5,258 nucleotides of DNA, taken from the NCBI GenBank assembly GCA_016838795.1, contig JAEHKQ010000227.1, positions 1-5,258 of the forward strand. Direction: 5' to 3'. Below the pieces are notes generated by a model that did no database searches, was not told the origin of the DNA, and saw nothing but the letters and a program-made list of their open reading frames with translations. This stretch comes from Nitrosopumilales archaeon (GTDB lineage: Archaea > Thermoproteota > Nitrososphaeria > Nitrososphaerales > Nitrosopumilaceae). Shown here one piece after another: positions 4,672 to 5,258 of this stretch; the stretch's first letter is position 1, and every line of letters starts with the position of its first letter. The position numbers were made by a program, and so were the translations under genes.

Positions 4672-5083
4672 CAACCACTTCTACTGAAAGTAAAAGTGGT
4701 GGAGAAAGTGCATCAGGATTATTCACACTTTCCCAAACAAAAATCTGAATCGTGTATATCCCAGAAGAGATTGGAGTCCATGAAAGGGCTGGAGAAAAGG
4801 TCTGCCCAGGAGTGAGGCTGCCTGTAATCCAAGAAAGTGATATCACCAAGCCGTTTTCATCTCGAATTTGTACAATGTAAGCAAATTTTTGAGCTCGGTC
4901 TTGACCATTTGAGAGATCAGCCATTATCATTACTTGTTTATCTACAGTTACCTTGTCTTCATCTTGGGAAACAAGCTGTGCATTTTGTATGGTGGTATCA
5001 TCATAGACTACAGCAAATACTGCATTATTTAGTAGGAGAAATATCGGAAGGAGGGCAAGAAGATAACTATTCAATGTAATCAT
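4664..5083 (-). CDS. Secreted beta-sandwich (Ig-like) protein, 139 aa
   Basis: The N-terminus is a clear secretion signal: a hydrophobic stretch (residues 8-19, LLALLPIFLLLN) ending in AVFA, with likely cleavage after Ala24. The mature part is rich in beta-forming residues and ends with a pattern typical of Ig-like or CARDB-like sandwiches: an alternating strand QKFAYIVQIRDENGLVI (65-81), a GSLTPGQTFSPALSWTP segment (88-104) and GIYTIQIFVWES (108-119) before NPDALSPPLLLSVEV (122-136). Proteins of this kind are numerous in Nitrososphaeria, often as modules of larger cell-surface proteins; here one domain stands alone. The extracellular role is unknown. The ATG gives an intact signal peptide; the promoter would lie in the 31 bases before repeat copy 8 (weak A/T box 5099-5108). 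The TGA stop is supplied by repeat copy 7. Confidence 0.88.
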   Translation of the reverse strand: MITLNSYLLALLPIFLLLNNAVFAVVYDDTTIQNAQLVSQDEDKVTVDKQVMIMADLSNGQDRAQKFAYIVQIRDENGLVISLSWITGSLTPGQTFSPALSWTPISSGIYTIQIFVWESVNNPDALSPPLLLSVEVVDN

Positions 5084-5114
5084 TTAGTGTTGGTGAGATA
5101 AGTATTTTGAATTT

Positions 5115-5132
5115 ACAGTTCGTATCTAATGT
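5115..5132 (+). repeat. 18-bp direct repeat, copy 8
   Basis: One change from consensus (T for A at position 13). Its ends extend into neighbouring DNA as a perfect 7-bp inverted pair ATTTACA (5111-5117) and TGTAAAT (5130-5136). It lies 31 bases upstream of the secreted-protein start and 19 bases after the stop of the next minus-strand gene. Confidence 0.92.
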
Positions 5133-5151
5133 AAATAAAATTAATTTTTCT

Positions 5152-5258
5152 CTAGTTTTTTTGGCTTTGCCACCACTCCTCAAACCTTGTGCACTTGTTT
5201 TGTGAATTTAGCTTTACCAAAAAAATTCCATCAAGCTTGATCTGTGTAGTTTGGTTAC
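5152..5258 (-). CDS. 3' end of a gene, possibly SnoaL/NTF2-like
   Basis: A minus-strand frame enters from the right edge and stops at TAG 5152-5154, giving 34 residues that end in CTRFEEWWQSQKN. The pattern 'LDGIFLVKLN...NKCTRFEEWW' matches the last two strands of SnoaL-like/NTF2-like alpha+beta proteins, where 'DG' and a closing 'EWW' near the C-terminus are common. These small cone-shaped domains bind or isomerise diverse small molecules. The start and most of the domain are outside the window, so the family call is tentative, but the frame itself looks genuine. Confidence 0.7.
   Translation of the reverse strand, partial: NQTTQIKLDGIFLVKLNSQNKCTRFEEWWQSQKN

Noticed and set aside
152..5132. 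CRISPR array made of the 18-bp repeats
   Set aside because: Repeat is too short, spacing varies from 128 to 1476 bases, and the intervals contain whole genes.
152..5132. DNA-uptake or Chi-like genome-wide polar motif
   Set aside because: Density of about one per 650 bases, placement at gene boundaries and lack of copies inside gene bodies (apart from the two gene ends) do not fit such motifs; a genome count would settle it.

Overview
The window is AT-rich (roughly one third G+C by eye) and looks archaeal, most likely from the Nitrososphaeria (Thaumarchaeota). Evidence for this is the TATA-like boxes of the CTATAAG type centred 26-28 bases upstream of start codons (leaderless transcripts), the lack of clear Shine-Dalgarno sites, small C2H2 zinc-finger proteins, and a secreted beta-sandwich protein of a kind common in ammonia-oxidising archaea. 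No rRNA, tRNA, CRISPR or recombinase gene is visible, so the placement is an inference.

The main feature is an array of eight copies of an 18-bp direct repeat, consensus ACAGTTCGTATCAAATGT, at 152, 793, 2287, 2433, 3542, 4005, 4654 and 5115. All copies point the same way, although the genes between them lie on both strands. Three copies match the consensus exactly and the other five carry one or two changes. Each interval between copies (128 to 1476 bp) holds an independent unit, usually one gene with its own promoter. This resembles a cassette array such as an integron or a series of dif-flanked modules, but the site does not match a canonical integron attC.

Layout. Before copy 1: 5' part of a minus-strand gene (1-122). 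Interval 1: a 107-aa protein of unknown function (+). Interval 2: a class I/II PLP-dependent aminotransferase (-). Interval 3: only 128 bp, no convincing gene, GC-rich and foldable, a candidate structured RNA. Interval 4: an aldo/keto reductase (+). Interval 5: a 142-aa Cys/His-rich protein with a C2H2 finger (-). Interval 6: two very small convergent genes, a 32-aa single-span membrane peptide (+) and a 49-aa C2H2 finger protein (-). Interval 7: a secreted 139-aa beta-sandwich protein (-). After copy 8: the 3' end of a minus-strand gene resembling SnoaL/NTF2-like proteins.

The genes do not form an operon or an evident pathway. Their assorted functions, mixed orientation and separate promoters suggest an accessory region built by accumulating single-gene units. 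Two minus-strand genes take their last codons and stop codon from the repeat itself. A second repeat of 32 bp (30/32 identical) occurs in intervals 1 and 6. The proposal that the 18-mer is a recombination site is inference. No recombinase lies in the window, and a role as a protein-binding or chromosome-organising site remains possible.
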